DNA from: a virus
Direction: 5' to 3' (one strand)
DNA length: 64,000 nucleotides
Virus record (IMG/VR): IMGVR_UViG_3300025087_000039
Span: 1 to 64,000 of that record
The translations under genes were made by a program, and so were the position numbers. The notes below the pieces were generated by a model that searched no databases, was not told where the DNA came from, and saw only the letters and a list, made by a program, of their open reading frames with translations. Below are positions 33,527 through 42,191 of the stretch, in pieces. The first letter of the stretch is position 1. Every line of letters starts with the position of its first letter.

Positions 33527-34500
33527 TTTACACTGAAGAATTTAAAAAGTTTCTAGAAAATTATTTTGGGCCAAAGAAAATTGTTTATAAAGCAAAAAAT
33601 ATAATTATTCCTTGTCCGTGGTGTGAATATTTTGAAGAAAAGAAACATTATCATTGTTATATATCTTTAGACTTACCAATCTTCAATTGTTTCTATGCAA
33701 ATTGTAGACAATCTGGATCAATAAAAAAGTTAGTTCAAAAAGTTTCAGGAAATGATAATTCAAATAAGTTAATTGATTATACAAAAATAAAAAAGAATCA
33801 ATTAGATTTTTCTAAATCTGGAAAGGCTTTTAAACCAAAGGAATATAATATCCCAGAAATCAGAATGGGTCGATTTCCTGATAAAGAATTTTATTTAAGA
33901 AAAAGAATTGATTTTTCAGATCTGAATATTCTTAAAATAAAAGGTTTAATTTTTAGCATAAAGGATTTTTTATCTTTAAATTTTATAGAACCTCATCCTG
34001 ATTTTAAAAGGATAGAGGATTATATTGAAGAAAAATTTATTGGTTTTTTAACGGAAAATAAAACTTGTATATTTTTTAGAAATATTGATGCATCTAGCAA
34101 TTTTAGACATTTCAAATTTAAGTTATCAGAATCGACATTTTTGGATTATTATAAAATAAAAGGACCCAAAAAAGATTCTAATCTTGTTATATTAGGAGAA
34201 GGAATTTTTGATATTTATAGTGAAATGATTTTTGATAGTATCAAAGTCCAAGATGAAGCAAATTTGTATGCATGTTCTTTATCTAGCTCATTTGGAGAAT
34301 TAGCAAGAAGTATTGCTTTTAATGAACAAATATATAGATTAAATATAAATATCCTTTCCGATTCAGATGTCCAATTGAATTATTATAAGAAAATGAAAAA
34401 AGATTATAGACATCTAATAGATAAATTATCTGTCTTTTATAATAAGAAAGGAAAAGATTTTAATGTCACACCAGCTATTCCAATAAAATATGTTTTATGA
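33523..34500 (+). CDS. DNA primase (DnaG/gp61-like)
   Basis: 325 residues. Zinc site CPWC (31-34) with CYIS and CFYANC (45-61) is the CHC2-like binding domain; the Toprim catalytic part shows LGEGIFD (about 224) and ILSDSD (about 285). It synthesises RNA primers for lagging-strand replication. The start overlaps the clamp loader stop (ATGA). Smaller than E. coli DnaG and similar to T4 gp61. Confidence 0.85.
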   Translation: MIYTEEFKKFLENYFGPKKIVYKAKNIIIPCPWCEYFEEKKHYHCYISLDLPIFNCFYANCRQSGSIKKLVQKVSGNDNSNKLIDYTKIKKNQLDFSKSGKAFKPKEYNIPEIRMGRFPDKEFYLRKRIDFSDLNILKIKGLIFSIKDFLSLNFIEPHPDFKRIEDYIEEKFIGFLTENKTCIFFRNIDASSNFRHFKFKLSESTFLDYYKIKGPKKDSNLVILGEGIFDIYSEMIFDSIKVQDEANLYACSLSSSFGELARSIAFNEQIYRLNINILSDSDVQLNYYKKMKKDYRHLIDKLSVFYNKKGKDFNVTPAIPIKYVL

Positions 34501-34521
34501 TTTTTAAATAGGAGAAATGGT

Positions 34522-34959
34522 ATGGATGAGAATGAAAATCTAATTCAAGGAAAAGAAGAAACATTAGATAAAAATGAAATCATTATTCAAAGAATTAAAG
34601 ATCATTTCGACTCAACAATAGATTCAGATATGAAAATTGATGGAAACATTTATAATTTAGGACTTTTAGATTATATAAAATTATTTGGAAAAGCTGCGGA
34701 AAGAAATAAAATTTTTCATATTGATGGAAATAGTACATGTATGTTTAATTGTAAACATGATGGAAATGACGCAATAATTATGATATTCAATATTCAACAA
34801 AAAAATAAAGAAGAATCAACTGTGAAATATTCTGCAGAAAAGGTTATGAATATTATCAAGTGGCTTGAAAGTGGTTTTACTTTTTATGAAAAGGTTTTTA
34901 TTCTCCAAATGGAAACAGGGGTTTACATTTCAGTGATTAAAGAAATAGAGAGGGATTAA
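34522..34959 (+). CDS. Unknown protein
   Basis: 145 residues, acidic N-terminus, mixed alpha/beta. AGGAGA precedes ATG. No motif recognised. Lies between primase and the putative sliding clamp. Confidence 0.6.
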   Translation: MDENENLIQGKEETLDKNEIIIQRIKDHFDSTIDSDMKIDGNIYNLGLLDYIKLFGKAAERNKIFHIDGNSTCMFNCKHDGNDAIIMIFNIQQKNKEESTVKYSAEKVMNIIKWLESGFTFYEKVFILQMETGVYISVIKEIERD

Positions 34960-34960
34960 G

Positions 34961-35146
34961 ATGAGAGGAACTGTCGCTAAAAAGATTCGAAAAATGGTAA
35001 ACGCTTTTGATCCAGAACTTTTAGGAACTATTAGAACTATGTATGGGGAAAAAACAAGAACTATGGATAAAAAGTGTATTGGTAAAGTGGCTAAAAAATT
35101 ATATAAAAAGGGCATGGTTAATATCTCAAATCTCGGAGGGAAATAA
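34961..35146 (+). CDS. Small basic protein (61 aa)
   Basis: 61 residues, about 25% Lys/Arg, helical, no Cys. The coding start is 1 bp after the preceding stop. Probably nucleic-acid binding by composition; no family recognised. Confidence 0.5.
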   Translation: MRGTVAKKIRKMVNAFDPELLGTIRTMYGEKTRTMDKKCIGKVAKKLYKKGMVNISNLGGK

Positions 35147-35151
35147 TCTCA

Positions 35152-35910
35152 ATGAATACCGTGACTCTTCAGCAAGAACAATATGATGAATTTATTCGGT
35201 GTCTACAAATTTTAAAAGATTCATGTACGGACGTTGATATTAGAAATGGCCAAATTAGACAAAAGACAAATGATGTTTCTGTAATTTTTGATATGAATTT
35301 ATCTGAGATAATTTCTGAGTTGAATTTTCCCTTAAGTAATTTAAAGCAAAAGCTTGATATTTTGAAGTGTTTTATTAATCAAGAGGTTACCCTTTCAGAA
35401 TTACCGGAAGAAAGATCTTTTGGTTTTTCAGATCAATTTTCAAATTTAAAAATTAAGAATACGTCTTTGGATTTTTTAGATAATAAATTTATTACCAATG
35501 ATGATTTAAATGCAATGTTTACATTACAAGAAGAAGATCTTATTTTAGAATGCACAATTAACAGAACTATCTCAAATCGAATGAAGGTTATCTCTCAAAA
35601 TTTTAGCTCAACATCTTTTGAAGTTTCCATTGAAAATAATGAAGCGAAAATTTCTTCTAAGACTCAAGCCAAAGATCAATCGGTTGTCTTTATACAAAAT
35701 ATAACGACGAATAAATCTATCGAGTCTTCAATTTGTAATTTGGTTCCAATTCCTTTCATTGTAGAACATGATGGTGATATTGAATTTAAAATGTATATTG
35801 TGGATTATGAAAGAAAGACAGTGCTTTGTAAATTTAAAACTCTCATTGGCTCCATAGATATTGTAATGTACTCAAGAGGTTCTCTTATAAGTTCTGAAGA
35901 TGAGGAATAA
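35152..35910 (+). CDS. Putative DNA sliding clamp (gp45/PCNA-like)
   Basis: 252 residues, beta-strand rich with acidic surface, no catalytic motif. Length, a pair of similar halves (domain boundary near residue 120) and position immediately after primase match T4-type sliding clamps. The sequence itself is divergent. It would tether the polymerase and be loaded by the 32552 protein. ATGA overlap with the next gene. Confidence 0.6.
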   Translation: MNTVTLQQEQYDEFIRCLQILKDSCTDVDIRNGQIRQKTNDVSVIFDMNLSEIISELNFPLSNLKQKLDILKCFINQEVTLSELPEERSFGFSDQFSNLKIKNTSLDFLDNKFITNDDLNAMFTLQEEDLILECTINRTISNRMKVISQNFSSTSFEVSIENNEAKISSKTQAKDQSVVFIQNITTNKSIESSICNLVPIPFIVEHDGDIEFKMYIVDYERKTVLCKFKTLIGSIDIVMYSRGSLISSEDEE

Positions 35911-37046
35911 TGAATCCGACAACCCTTTTACCTTATTATCCAACTTATAATATTTTAGATGAGGTCGTTAGTTCAAAAAATTATAAAAATATTAATATTT
36001 TTATAGATTTAAAGAACAATCTTCAGACAACATTTTTAGAGTTCGCTGTCAAAAATATCATAGAGAATTCTAAAGCTTCAAATTATTATGATACATCTAT
36101 TTTTTCATCAGTTATTTCTTTTTTGGGATTTCATAAATTATATGCATTAAAAAGAGGGTTGAATATAAATTTTTATATATTTTTTGAAACGGGTCAATCA
36201 TATTATCATATTCATTTACATAAAGATTATAAAAAATCAAGACATGTTGGTGGGAATTTATTTGGACTGGATTTAGAAGATAGAGATCTTTTTAAATCTG
36301 TCTTGTATTCAAATTTCTTAATGACAGAAAAAGCATTAAATAGAGTTCCTAATGTTTTTGTTGTTCATCTACAAAATTTAGAAGCAGACTTTGTTCCTTA
36401 TTATTTAATCAAAAGAAAAAAGATTTTACAAGATGAAAACACAGTCAATTTAATTTATTCGACTGATCATGATCTTTATCAGTGTGTTGACGAAAATACC
36501 TTTGTTTTTTTCAGACATTATAAAACAAAAAAAATTATCAAAAAAGGACAAGTTTTATCTGAATATTTAAAAATAGAATCTGATATTCCAGATGAATATC
36601 TTCCATTTGCGATGAGTATTATTGGAGATTCTGGAGATGATATTGATGGCATAAAAGGAATTGCCGCTGGAAGATTTATTCCGATTTTTAATGATTTAAA
36701 AAATATAATTGGAGATATGACCTTATTATATAAAAATATTGAAGAAGGTTCAAATCCTTTTTCATTGTATCAGGAAACAAAACTGAACAAAAATATAGAT
36801 AAAATAATTGAATCTGAAAAAAACAGTTCATTGATTTCTAGAAATATGAAATTAGTATCATTTGAACTTTTATCAAGAAAATTAGATAATCCTGATTGTA
36901 CTGAAATAATTGATAAAAAGAAAAAACTTTTAGATCCATTCAAAATTAAAGAAATTGTGTCATATGATTCAATTCTTAACGCTCTCGTAAAAAATCATGT
37001 AATTCTTGAAGAAGAATCTTTAAATGTTTTATACTATGGGAGTTAA
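35910..37046 (+). CDS. 5'-3' exonuclease / RNase H-like (PIN/FEN fold)
   Basis: 378 residues. LEADFVPYYL (about 167-176, acidic pair), LIYSTDHDLYQCV (about 195-207) and SIIGDSGDDIDGIKGIAAG (about 241-259, the FEN helix-hairpin-helix segment) are the hallmarks of T4 RNase H-type nucleases that remove RNA primers. Slightly longer than T4 RNase H (305). Belongs to the replication operon. Confidence 0.7.
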   Translation: MNPTTLLPYYPTYNILDEVVSSKNYKNINIFIDLKNNLQTTFLEFAVKNIIENSKASNYYDTSIFSSVISFLGFHKLYALKRGLNINFYIFFETGQSYYHIHLHKDYKKSRHVGGNLFGLDLEDRDLFKSVLYSNFLMTEKALNRVPNVFVVHLQNLEADFVPYYLIKRKKILQDENTVNLIYSTDHDLYQCVDENTFVFFRHYKTKKIIKKGQVLSEYLKIESDIPDEYLPFAMSIIGDSGDDIDGIKGIAAGRFIPIFNDLKNIIGDMTLLYKNIEEGSNPFSLYQETKLNKNIDKIIESEKNSSLISRNMKLVSFELLSRKLDNPDCTEIIDKKKKLLDPFKIKEIVSYDSILNALVKNHVILEEESLNVLYYGS

Positions 37047-37052
37047 AGGATA

Positions 37053-37775
37053 ATGCTAAATGATAATCAAGTTATTCAATTTATAAAAAGAAAATTAGGG
37101 TTTCCTCATGTGGGAATAGAGTTGACTGATGAGGAAATTATGTATGATGTTAAAAATTTTTCATTGAAAGAATTTTCATATTATATTCCAAGTAAGGCAA
37201 TTACAGTTTTAAATACAACTTTAAATTCTTCTAAGGTTGCAGGAAAAGGAAATGAGTTTTATATTACCGAACCCGATGGTTTGGAAATTTTAAATGTTAA
37301 AGAAATCTATGGTTCTGACTCTCAATTTTTTATTCATGGACACCCTATTTGGGGTGCTTTAAGTCAACCGACTGATTTAAGAAACTTTGCTTTGGATGTT
37401 GCCACAAGTATGATGATAAAGCAATTTTCTATGTTTGATAGAACCTTTGAATTTAAACATCCAAATATAGTTAGAATTTCTCCAATTCCAAATAATTCAG
37501 AAACTTATTTAGCCATCGAATACGAAAGACAACAGCCACAAGATTTTAGAGATATACCAAATGATCTTCAAATGTTTTTTTGTGATTTTGCTTTAGCAGA
37601 TATAATGATTGTTTTAGGAAATATTAGAAGAAAATACAGTGGAAATATGAGAACTCCTTTTGGAGAAATTCCTATAGACGCTGATGTCGGTGAAAAAGGA
37701 GAAACTAAAAAAAGGGAATTATTAGATAAACTTTCAACAAATCGACTTTTAAATGTGGTGGTAGATTTTGGATAA
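37053..37775 (+). CDS. Probable virion (neck/connector) protein
   Basis: 240 residues. NIRRKYSGNMRTPFGEIPIDADVGEKGETKKRELLDKLS is a pattern I associate with neck/connector proteins of T4-like and jumbo myoviruses (gp13/14-type). The assignment is moderate. It is unexpected in the replication block and is followed by the RuvC-like gene with 8-nt overlap. Confidence 0.5.
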   Translation: MLNDNQVIQFIKRKLGFPHVGIELTDEEIMYDVKNFSLKEFSYYIPSKAITVLNTTLNSSKVAGKGNEFYITEPDGLEILNVKEIYGSDSQFFIHGHPIWGALSQPTDLRNFALDVATSMMIKQFSMFDRTFEFKHPNIVRISPIPNNSETYLAIEYERQQPQDFRDIPNDLQMFFCDFALADIMIVLGNIRRKYSGNMRTPFGEIPIDADVGEKGETKKRELLDKLSTNRLLNVVVDFG

Positions 37776-38244
37776 AGAATATTTTATAGGCTTAGATTTA
37801 TCAATGACCGGAACAGGGATGATTATCATTGATAATAATTTAAATATTATAAATCAGGAATTAATATCTTCTTCTCCCTCTGATGGCTCCAATGAAAAAA
37901 GAATAATAAAATTAAAAAATAATATTTTCTCATTTCTTCCTGAAGATCTGAAAATGATAAATAAAATTGGAATTGAAGGAATTTCTTATGGAAGCAAAGG
38001 AAGATCAATTGCTGAAATGTCGGCATTGAATTATTTTATTAGAATAAGCTGTTTAGAAAATAATCTCTCTTATATGGAAATACCCCCAACCACATTAAAG
38101 AAGTTTATAACTGGAAAAGGAAATTCTCCTAAAGATTTAATGCTTTTAAAAACATATAAAAAATTTGGTGTGGAATTTGATAATAATAATTTATGTGATG
38201 CTTATTGTTTAGCAAGATTTGTTTTAGAGGAATCTAAAAAATGA
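37768..38244 (+). CDS. RuvC-like Holliday junction resolvase
   Basis: 158 residues. GLDLSMTGTG (8-17) provides the first catalytic Asp, GIEGISYGSKG (about 70-80) the central acidic, and LCDAYCLARF (about 141-150) the C-terminal pair. The start is TTG 37768: no ATG precedes the first catalytic Asp. It resolves recombination/replication junctions. The stop overlaps the start of the next gene (ATGA). Confidence 0.75.
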   Translation: MDKEYFIGLDLSMTGTGMIIIDNNLNIINQELISSSPSDGSNEKRIIKLKNNIFSFLPEDLKMINKIGIEGISYGSKGRSIAEMSALNYFIRISCLENNLSYMEIPPTTLKKFITGKGNSPKDLMLLKTYKKFGVEFDNNNLCDAYCLARFVLEESKK

Positions 38245-38663
38245 GTCAACCATCTGAATTTATAATTGTAAAACATGATGCTATAAAAAGAGGATTACAT
38301 AATGATTTAAGATTTAAAAAACCATCTGGAAATATGTGGATATCTTTTTCTGTAAGAGATCAAATTCCATTAGTTCCAGGGAAAAAGATTGTTATAATTG
38401 AGACCACAGAACATACGAGAGAAGAAGCGTTATTTATAGGAAAAATTGAATCCGGCTATGGAGCAGGAACCATTGAAAAATATGATAAGGGGGCATGTGA
38501 AATAATTTCATGTTCAAATAAACATATTAAAATTATATTTCATGGTTCCAAAATAAAAGGGTTATATCATATAATAAACACAAGTACGTTTGGAAAAGGT
38601 GATAAAAATTCAAAAACATGGTTGTTTTTTAAGGCTTCAACCCAGGAGAATAATAATGAATAA
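38241..38663 (+). CDS. Stand-alone LigD 3'-phosphoesterase (PE) domain
   Basis: 140 residues, equal to the PE domain of bacterial LigD. KHDA (11-14), GLHNDLRF (18-25) and GYGAGTIEKYDKG (72-84) match the catalytic His, Asp and Arg motifs. PE domains trim 3'-phosphates and terminal ribonucleotides at broken ends. Encoded between a RuvC-like resolvase and a DUF5661-like protein; the polymerase part is found at 14.0-14.7 kb on the other strand. Confidence 0.8.
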   Translation: MSQPSEFIIVKHDAIKRGLHNDLRFKKPSGNMWISFSVRDQIPLVPGKKIVIIETTEHTREEALFIGKIESGYGAGTIEKYDKGACEIISCSNKHIKIIFHGSKIKGLYHIINTSTFGKGDKNSKTWLFFKASTQENNNE

Positions 38664-39063
38664 TAGAAAATATTCTAAAGATTTATTTAAAATGTTATAT
38701 GAAAATGTTTTAGAATATGGGCAAGAAGAAAAAATTAGAAGTTATATTAAAGATCTATTTTTATCTAAAGCTAATCTAACGCATGAAGCCGCAAGAGAAT
38801 ATGCTTTAAATGATCTTAAAATCGATTATAAAAGATTCGATGAAATTGTTTATAATTTATATCATGAACTTTTAATGAATATTGGAAAACATAATCATGT
38901 TCCTGATGAAGAATTTGATCAAGAACAATTAAAAATGGGAATCAATGTTGAGTTAGAACATACGAATTGCCCAATTATAGCAAAGAATATTGCTAAGGAT
39001 CATTTGAGTGAACCGGGGCTAGAAAAATCTTATTATTCAAAATTGAAGAAGATGGAAAAATAG
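38656..39063 (+). CDS. DUF5661-like protein
   Basis: 135 residues from ATG 38656 (CAGGAGA upstream). The ending EQLKMGINVELEHT..PIIAKNIAKDHLSEPGLEKSYYSKLKKMEK (split for length) has the 'MG..VE.EH......A..IA.DHL.e...YY..L' pattern I associate with DUF5661, a family found in phages and bacteria with unknown function. Starts within the 3' end of the PE gene. Confidence 0.6.
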   Translation: MNNRKYSKDLFKMLYENVLEYGQEEKIRSYIKDLFLSKANLTHEAAREYALNDLKIDYKRFDEIVYNLYHELLMNIGKHNHVPDEEFDQEQLKMGINVELEHTNCPIIAKNIAKDHLSEPGLEKSYYSKLKKMEK

Positions 39064-39150
39064 GGAAAAAAAGAAATTGAAAATGAACAAAAAATTATAG
39101 GAAAAGTTGAATACGCTACTTTCGATAGATTAAAAAGGAGTTATTAAATA

Positions 39151-41514
39151 ATGAGCAAAAAGAATATTCTGTCTGAAAATTCAGAGAAGATCGCAATTTC
39201 TAGATATTTTGAACCTGGAGAAGATTGGGAAAGTGCCACACATAGAGTAGCTAAAAATATTGCCTCTGTAGAAAAAGAAAAAGATAATTATACCCGGGCA
39301 TTTCATGAAATACTTTATAATCAAGATTTTCTTTGTGCTGGAAGAATTTTAAGAAATGCTGGACATGCCAAGGGTTCATTGATTAATTGTTTTGTTTTAC
39401 CCATCGGAGACTCAATTGAAGAGATAGGACAATATTATAAAGAAGCACTTATTCTTTGGTCTGAAGGGGGTGGAGTTGGATGCGACTTTTCTCCTCTTAG
39501 ACCAAAAGGAGATTTGATAAAACAAAAAGGTGGAAAATCTTCTGGACTTTTATCTTTTTTAAAAGCTGGAGATACAGTTGCCTCAACAATCGAAAGTGGA
39601 GGGGCTAGACGAGCGGCTGGATTGGCTGGGGTGGATATATATCATCCAGAATGTATGGATGTTATTAATGCAAAACTCGTTGATAAAGAAATTTCCCATT
39701 ATAATATTTCAATAAGAATTAACGGTGAATTTCTGGAGGCAGTTGAAACAAATTCTGAATGGGAATTTCGTTTTAATCAAAGAAATTATCATAAAATGAA
39801 GGCAAAAGAAATTTGGTATAAAATTTTAGATAATATGATTAAATGTGCTGAACCTGGTCTTTTAAATTTGGATAATCTTTTAAAGAATAATTCATATTAT
39901 TATGACCCGGTTTCAAGTTGTAATCCTTGCCATACTGGGGACACATTAGTTTTTGTTGCGGATGGAAGAGGGCTAGTTCCTTTTAAACAATTGGCTGAAG
40001 AAGATGCTGATGTTCCTGTTTTTTCTTATAATGATAAAACAGGAAAAGTTGAAATTAAAATTATGAGAAGGCCAAGAAAGTCTGGAAAAAATAAGGTCAT
40101 TCTAAAAGTCAATTTAGAAAATGGATTATTTTTTAAAGCAAATGAAATTCATAAAGTCACACTTCAAAACGGAAAAAGAATTAAGATCAATGAATTAAAA
40201 GTTGGAGATTCTTTACATAGCCTAAAAGAAAATATTTTTTCAATAAATTTTCCAAATAAATTTGTAGAGATTGAAAAATCTAATTTAGAGAAAAAGTGTG
40301 AATATTGTGGAACGACTTTTTTAACTGATCAACTCTCAAGAGAAAAATGCTTTTGTAGTTTTCCATGTTATGTCAATAGTAAAAAAGAGAATGAAAATTC
40401 AGTGGAGTCTAAAGAAGGAATAAAAGTTGTTAGTATAGAGACGTTAGAAAAAGAAGATGTTTTTAATGGAACTGTTGATGATAATCATAATTATTATGTT
40501 TTTGTTGGTAAAGAAGATATAAACGATAAAGAGAAAAATTTATTTTTTATTAATAGCCGAAATTGTGGTGAAGCTATTTTAGAGCCGCATGGAATTTGTG
40601 ATCTTGGATCAATTGTTTTACCCAATTTTATCACAGGATCTGTAAATACAAATTGGAGAAAACTCGAAGCCACTATAAAACTTGCAGTTCGGTTTTTAGA
40701 TAATGTCATTGATGTAAATAAATATCCATTAAAAGAGGTTGATATAAAAGCCCATAATTCAAGGAGAATTGGTCTTGGGGTTTTGGGGTTAGCAGAATAT
40801 CTTTTTGCTAAACAACTTAGATATGGCAGCAAAAGAGCCAATGAAGAAGTTGAAAGATTAATGAAATTTTTTAGGGATTGTGTTTATCAATCTCTTGTTG
40901 AGTTAGCCTCTGAAAAAGGAGCTTTTCCAAAGTTTGATGCAATCCCATATCTTCGGGCATCTTTTATCAAAAAGCTTCCACCAAAACTTAGACTTGATAT
41001 TAAGAAATATGGAACGCGTTGTGTGACTGGAATGTCCATAGCTCCAACGGGAACAATTTCTCTTTTGACATCTTATACTGGAGGGATAGAGCCTCTTTTT
41101 GCAAAGGCATATAGGCGTGAAGATCGTGTTGGAGAAAGAATTTATGTTCATCCTCTTTATAAAAAGTTATTGGAAAATAATGAAGAAATTCCAGAATGGT
41201 TTGTTGATACCTCAGAATTAAAACCTGAGGATCATTTTGAAGTTCAATGCGCGGTTCAAAGATATGTTGATGGAGCTGTTTCTAAAACAATTAATATGCC
41301 GAAAGGCTCAACAACTGAACAATTAGATAATCTTCTTTTAGAATATATTAAAGATCTTAAAGGGGTTACGGTTTATGTCGATGGGTCAAGAGAGGGTCAA
41401 ATATTAAATATTGTTTCTGAAAAAGATGCAAGAGAATATATCAAGAAAGAACAGACAAATTCAAATCTTACAGAAAAAGATGTTTCTTGCATTTCAGGAA
41501 AATGTGAGATATAG
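39151..41514 (+). CDS. Class II (B12-dependent) ribonucleotide reductase with intein
   Basis: 787 residues as encoded, 575 after intein removal. The extein has NAGHAKGSLINCFVLP, GGGVGCDFSPLRP and IAPTGTISLLTSYTGGIEPL, typical of adenosylcobalamin-type NrdJ; no ATP cone and no R2 (NrdB) gene nearby. The C-terminal CISGKCEI looks like the redox Cys pair. It reduces ribonucleotides for phage DNA synthesis, perhaps in low oxygen since class II needs no oxygen. The intein interrupts the conserved NPCGE site (residue 260). AAGGAG precedes ATG. Confidence 0.9.
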   Translation: MSKKNILSENSEKIAISRYFEPGEDWESATHRVAKNIASVEKEKDNYTRAFHEILYNQDFLCAGRILRNAGHAKGSLINCFVLPIGDSIEEIGQYYKEALILWSEGGGVGCDFSPLRPKGDLIKQKGGKSSGLLSFLKAGDTVASTIESGGARRAAGLAGVDIYHPECMDVINAKLVDKEISHYNISIRINGEFLEAVETNSEWEFRFNQRNYHKMKAKEIWYKILDNMIKCAEPGLLNLDNLLKNNSYYYDPVSSCNPCHTGDTLVFVADGRGLVPFKQLAEEDADVPVFSYNDKTGKVEIKIMRRPRKSGKNKVILKVNLENGLFFKANEIHKVTLQNGKRIKINELKVGDSLHSLKENIFSINFPNKFVEIEKSNLEKKCEYCGTTFLTDQLSREKCFCSFPCYVNSKKENENSVESKEGIKVVSIETLEKEDVFNGTVDDNHNYYVFVGKEDINDKEKNLFFINSRNCGEAILEPHGICDLGSIVLPNFITGSVNTNWRKLEATIKLAVRFLDNVIDVNKYPLKEVDIKAHNSRRIGLGVLGLAEYLFAKQLRYGSKRANEEVERLMKFFRDCVYQSLVELASEKGAFPKFDAIPYLRASFIKKLPPKLRLDIKKYGTRCVTGMSIAPTGTISLLTSYTGGIEPLFAKAYRREDRVGERIYVHPLYKKLLENNEEIPEWFVDTSELKPEDHFEVQCAVQRYVDGAVSKTINMPKGSTTEQLDNLLLEYIKDLKGVTVYVDGSREGQILNIVSEKDAREYIKKEQTNSNLTEKDVSCISGKCEI
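39928..40563 (+). other. Mini-intein with an embedded zinc finger
   Basis: 212 residues, from Cys1 (CHTGDTLVFVADGRG, block A) to Asn before Cys+1 (INSRN|C). Block B is NEIHKVTLQNGKRIK. There is no LAGLIDADG endonuclease; instead a CEYCG...CFCSFPC zinc-finger insert (about 40296-40365). The last intein residues are SRN, with Arg where His is usual. The extein rejoins as NPCGE. The ends are clear from RNR alignment. Confidence 0.85.
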
Positions 41515-41526
41515 GAGATAAATAAA

Positions 41527-41736
41527 ATGTTGGTTTTAATGCCCAATGAAGTTTGTAAATTAGTTTGTCAATATTCAGAAAGATGCAATGGAACTAATCC
41601 AAATAGAAATGTAAAGTTTACTTGTGAATTTCTTCAGGAAGATGGCTCAATAAAAGACAGAAAAATGAAAGGGCGAAATTCCTTAGATCAAACGGGTAAA
41701 ATGGAAGTTTTGATGGAGACCCCATGTCTGAAGTAA
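41527..41736 (+). CDS. Small Cys-rich protein
   Basis: 69 residues. CKLVCQYSERC and a further CEF give a zinc-like cluster. ATG 41527 follows GGAGA. Stop overlaps the next ATG. No family recognised. Confidence 0.5.
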   Translation: MLVLMPNEVCKLVCQYSERCNGTNPNRNVKFTCEFLQEDGSIKDRKMKGRNSLDQTGKMEVLMETPCLK

Positions 41737-42155
41737 ATAATAATATTAATGAAAAACTAATTTCTGAGTTTTCTATTCAAAGAGATGAATTAGTAAAGAT
41801 GATTCAGGAATTAGAAGTTTTAAAACAAAAAATTGATAGATTATTTGGTGATAATTTAGATCATAAATATATGAGATTTTTTGAAGAAAAAGTTAAATCA
41901 GCGACTGAATTATTTAAAACTATTTTAGATATTAGAAAAGAGATTATCAAATCATTAAAAGATGAATTAGAATTTAGAAGAAAAATTGATCTTAATAATA
42001 ATAATAATAATAATGATAATCCTGATAATATAAATTATGATGATTTAGCTAAAAAGGTTGAATTATTAAATATAGCTAAAGAAAGATTTAAGAACAATAA
42101 AAATCTTAAAAAGATTGAGAGTTTTGATGAAGGAAAAAAACAAGAAGTTGGGTAA
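41724..42155 (+). CDS. Unknown coiled-coil protein
   Basis: 143 residues, long amphipathic helices and an Asn-rich linker (seven AAT/AAC codons in a row). No motif. ATG is within the last codons of the upstream gene. Confidence 0.55.
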   Translation: MSEVNNNINEKLISEFSIQRDELVKMIQELEVLKQKIDRLFGDNLDHKYMRFFEEKVKSATELFKTILDIRKEIIKSLKDELEFRRKIDLNNNNNNNDNPDNINYDDLAKKVELLNIAKERFKNNKNLKKIESFDEGKKQEVG

Positions 42156-42191
42156 CAAATATAAAAGTTCACTTTTATAAAGGAGAAAGTA

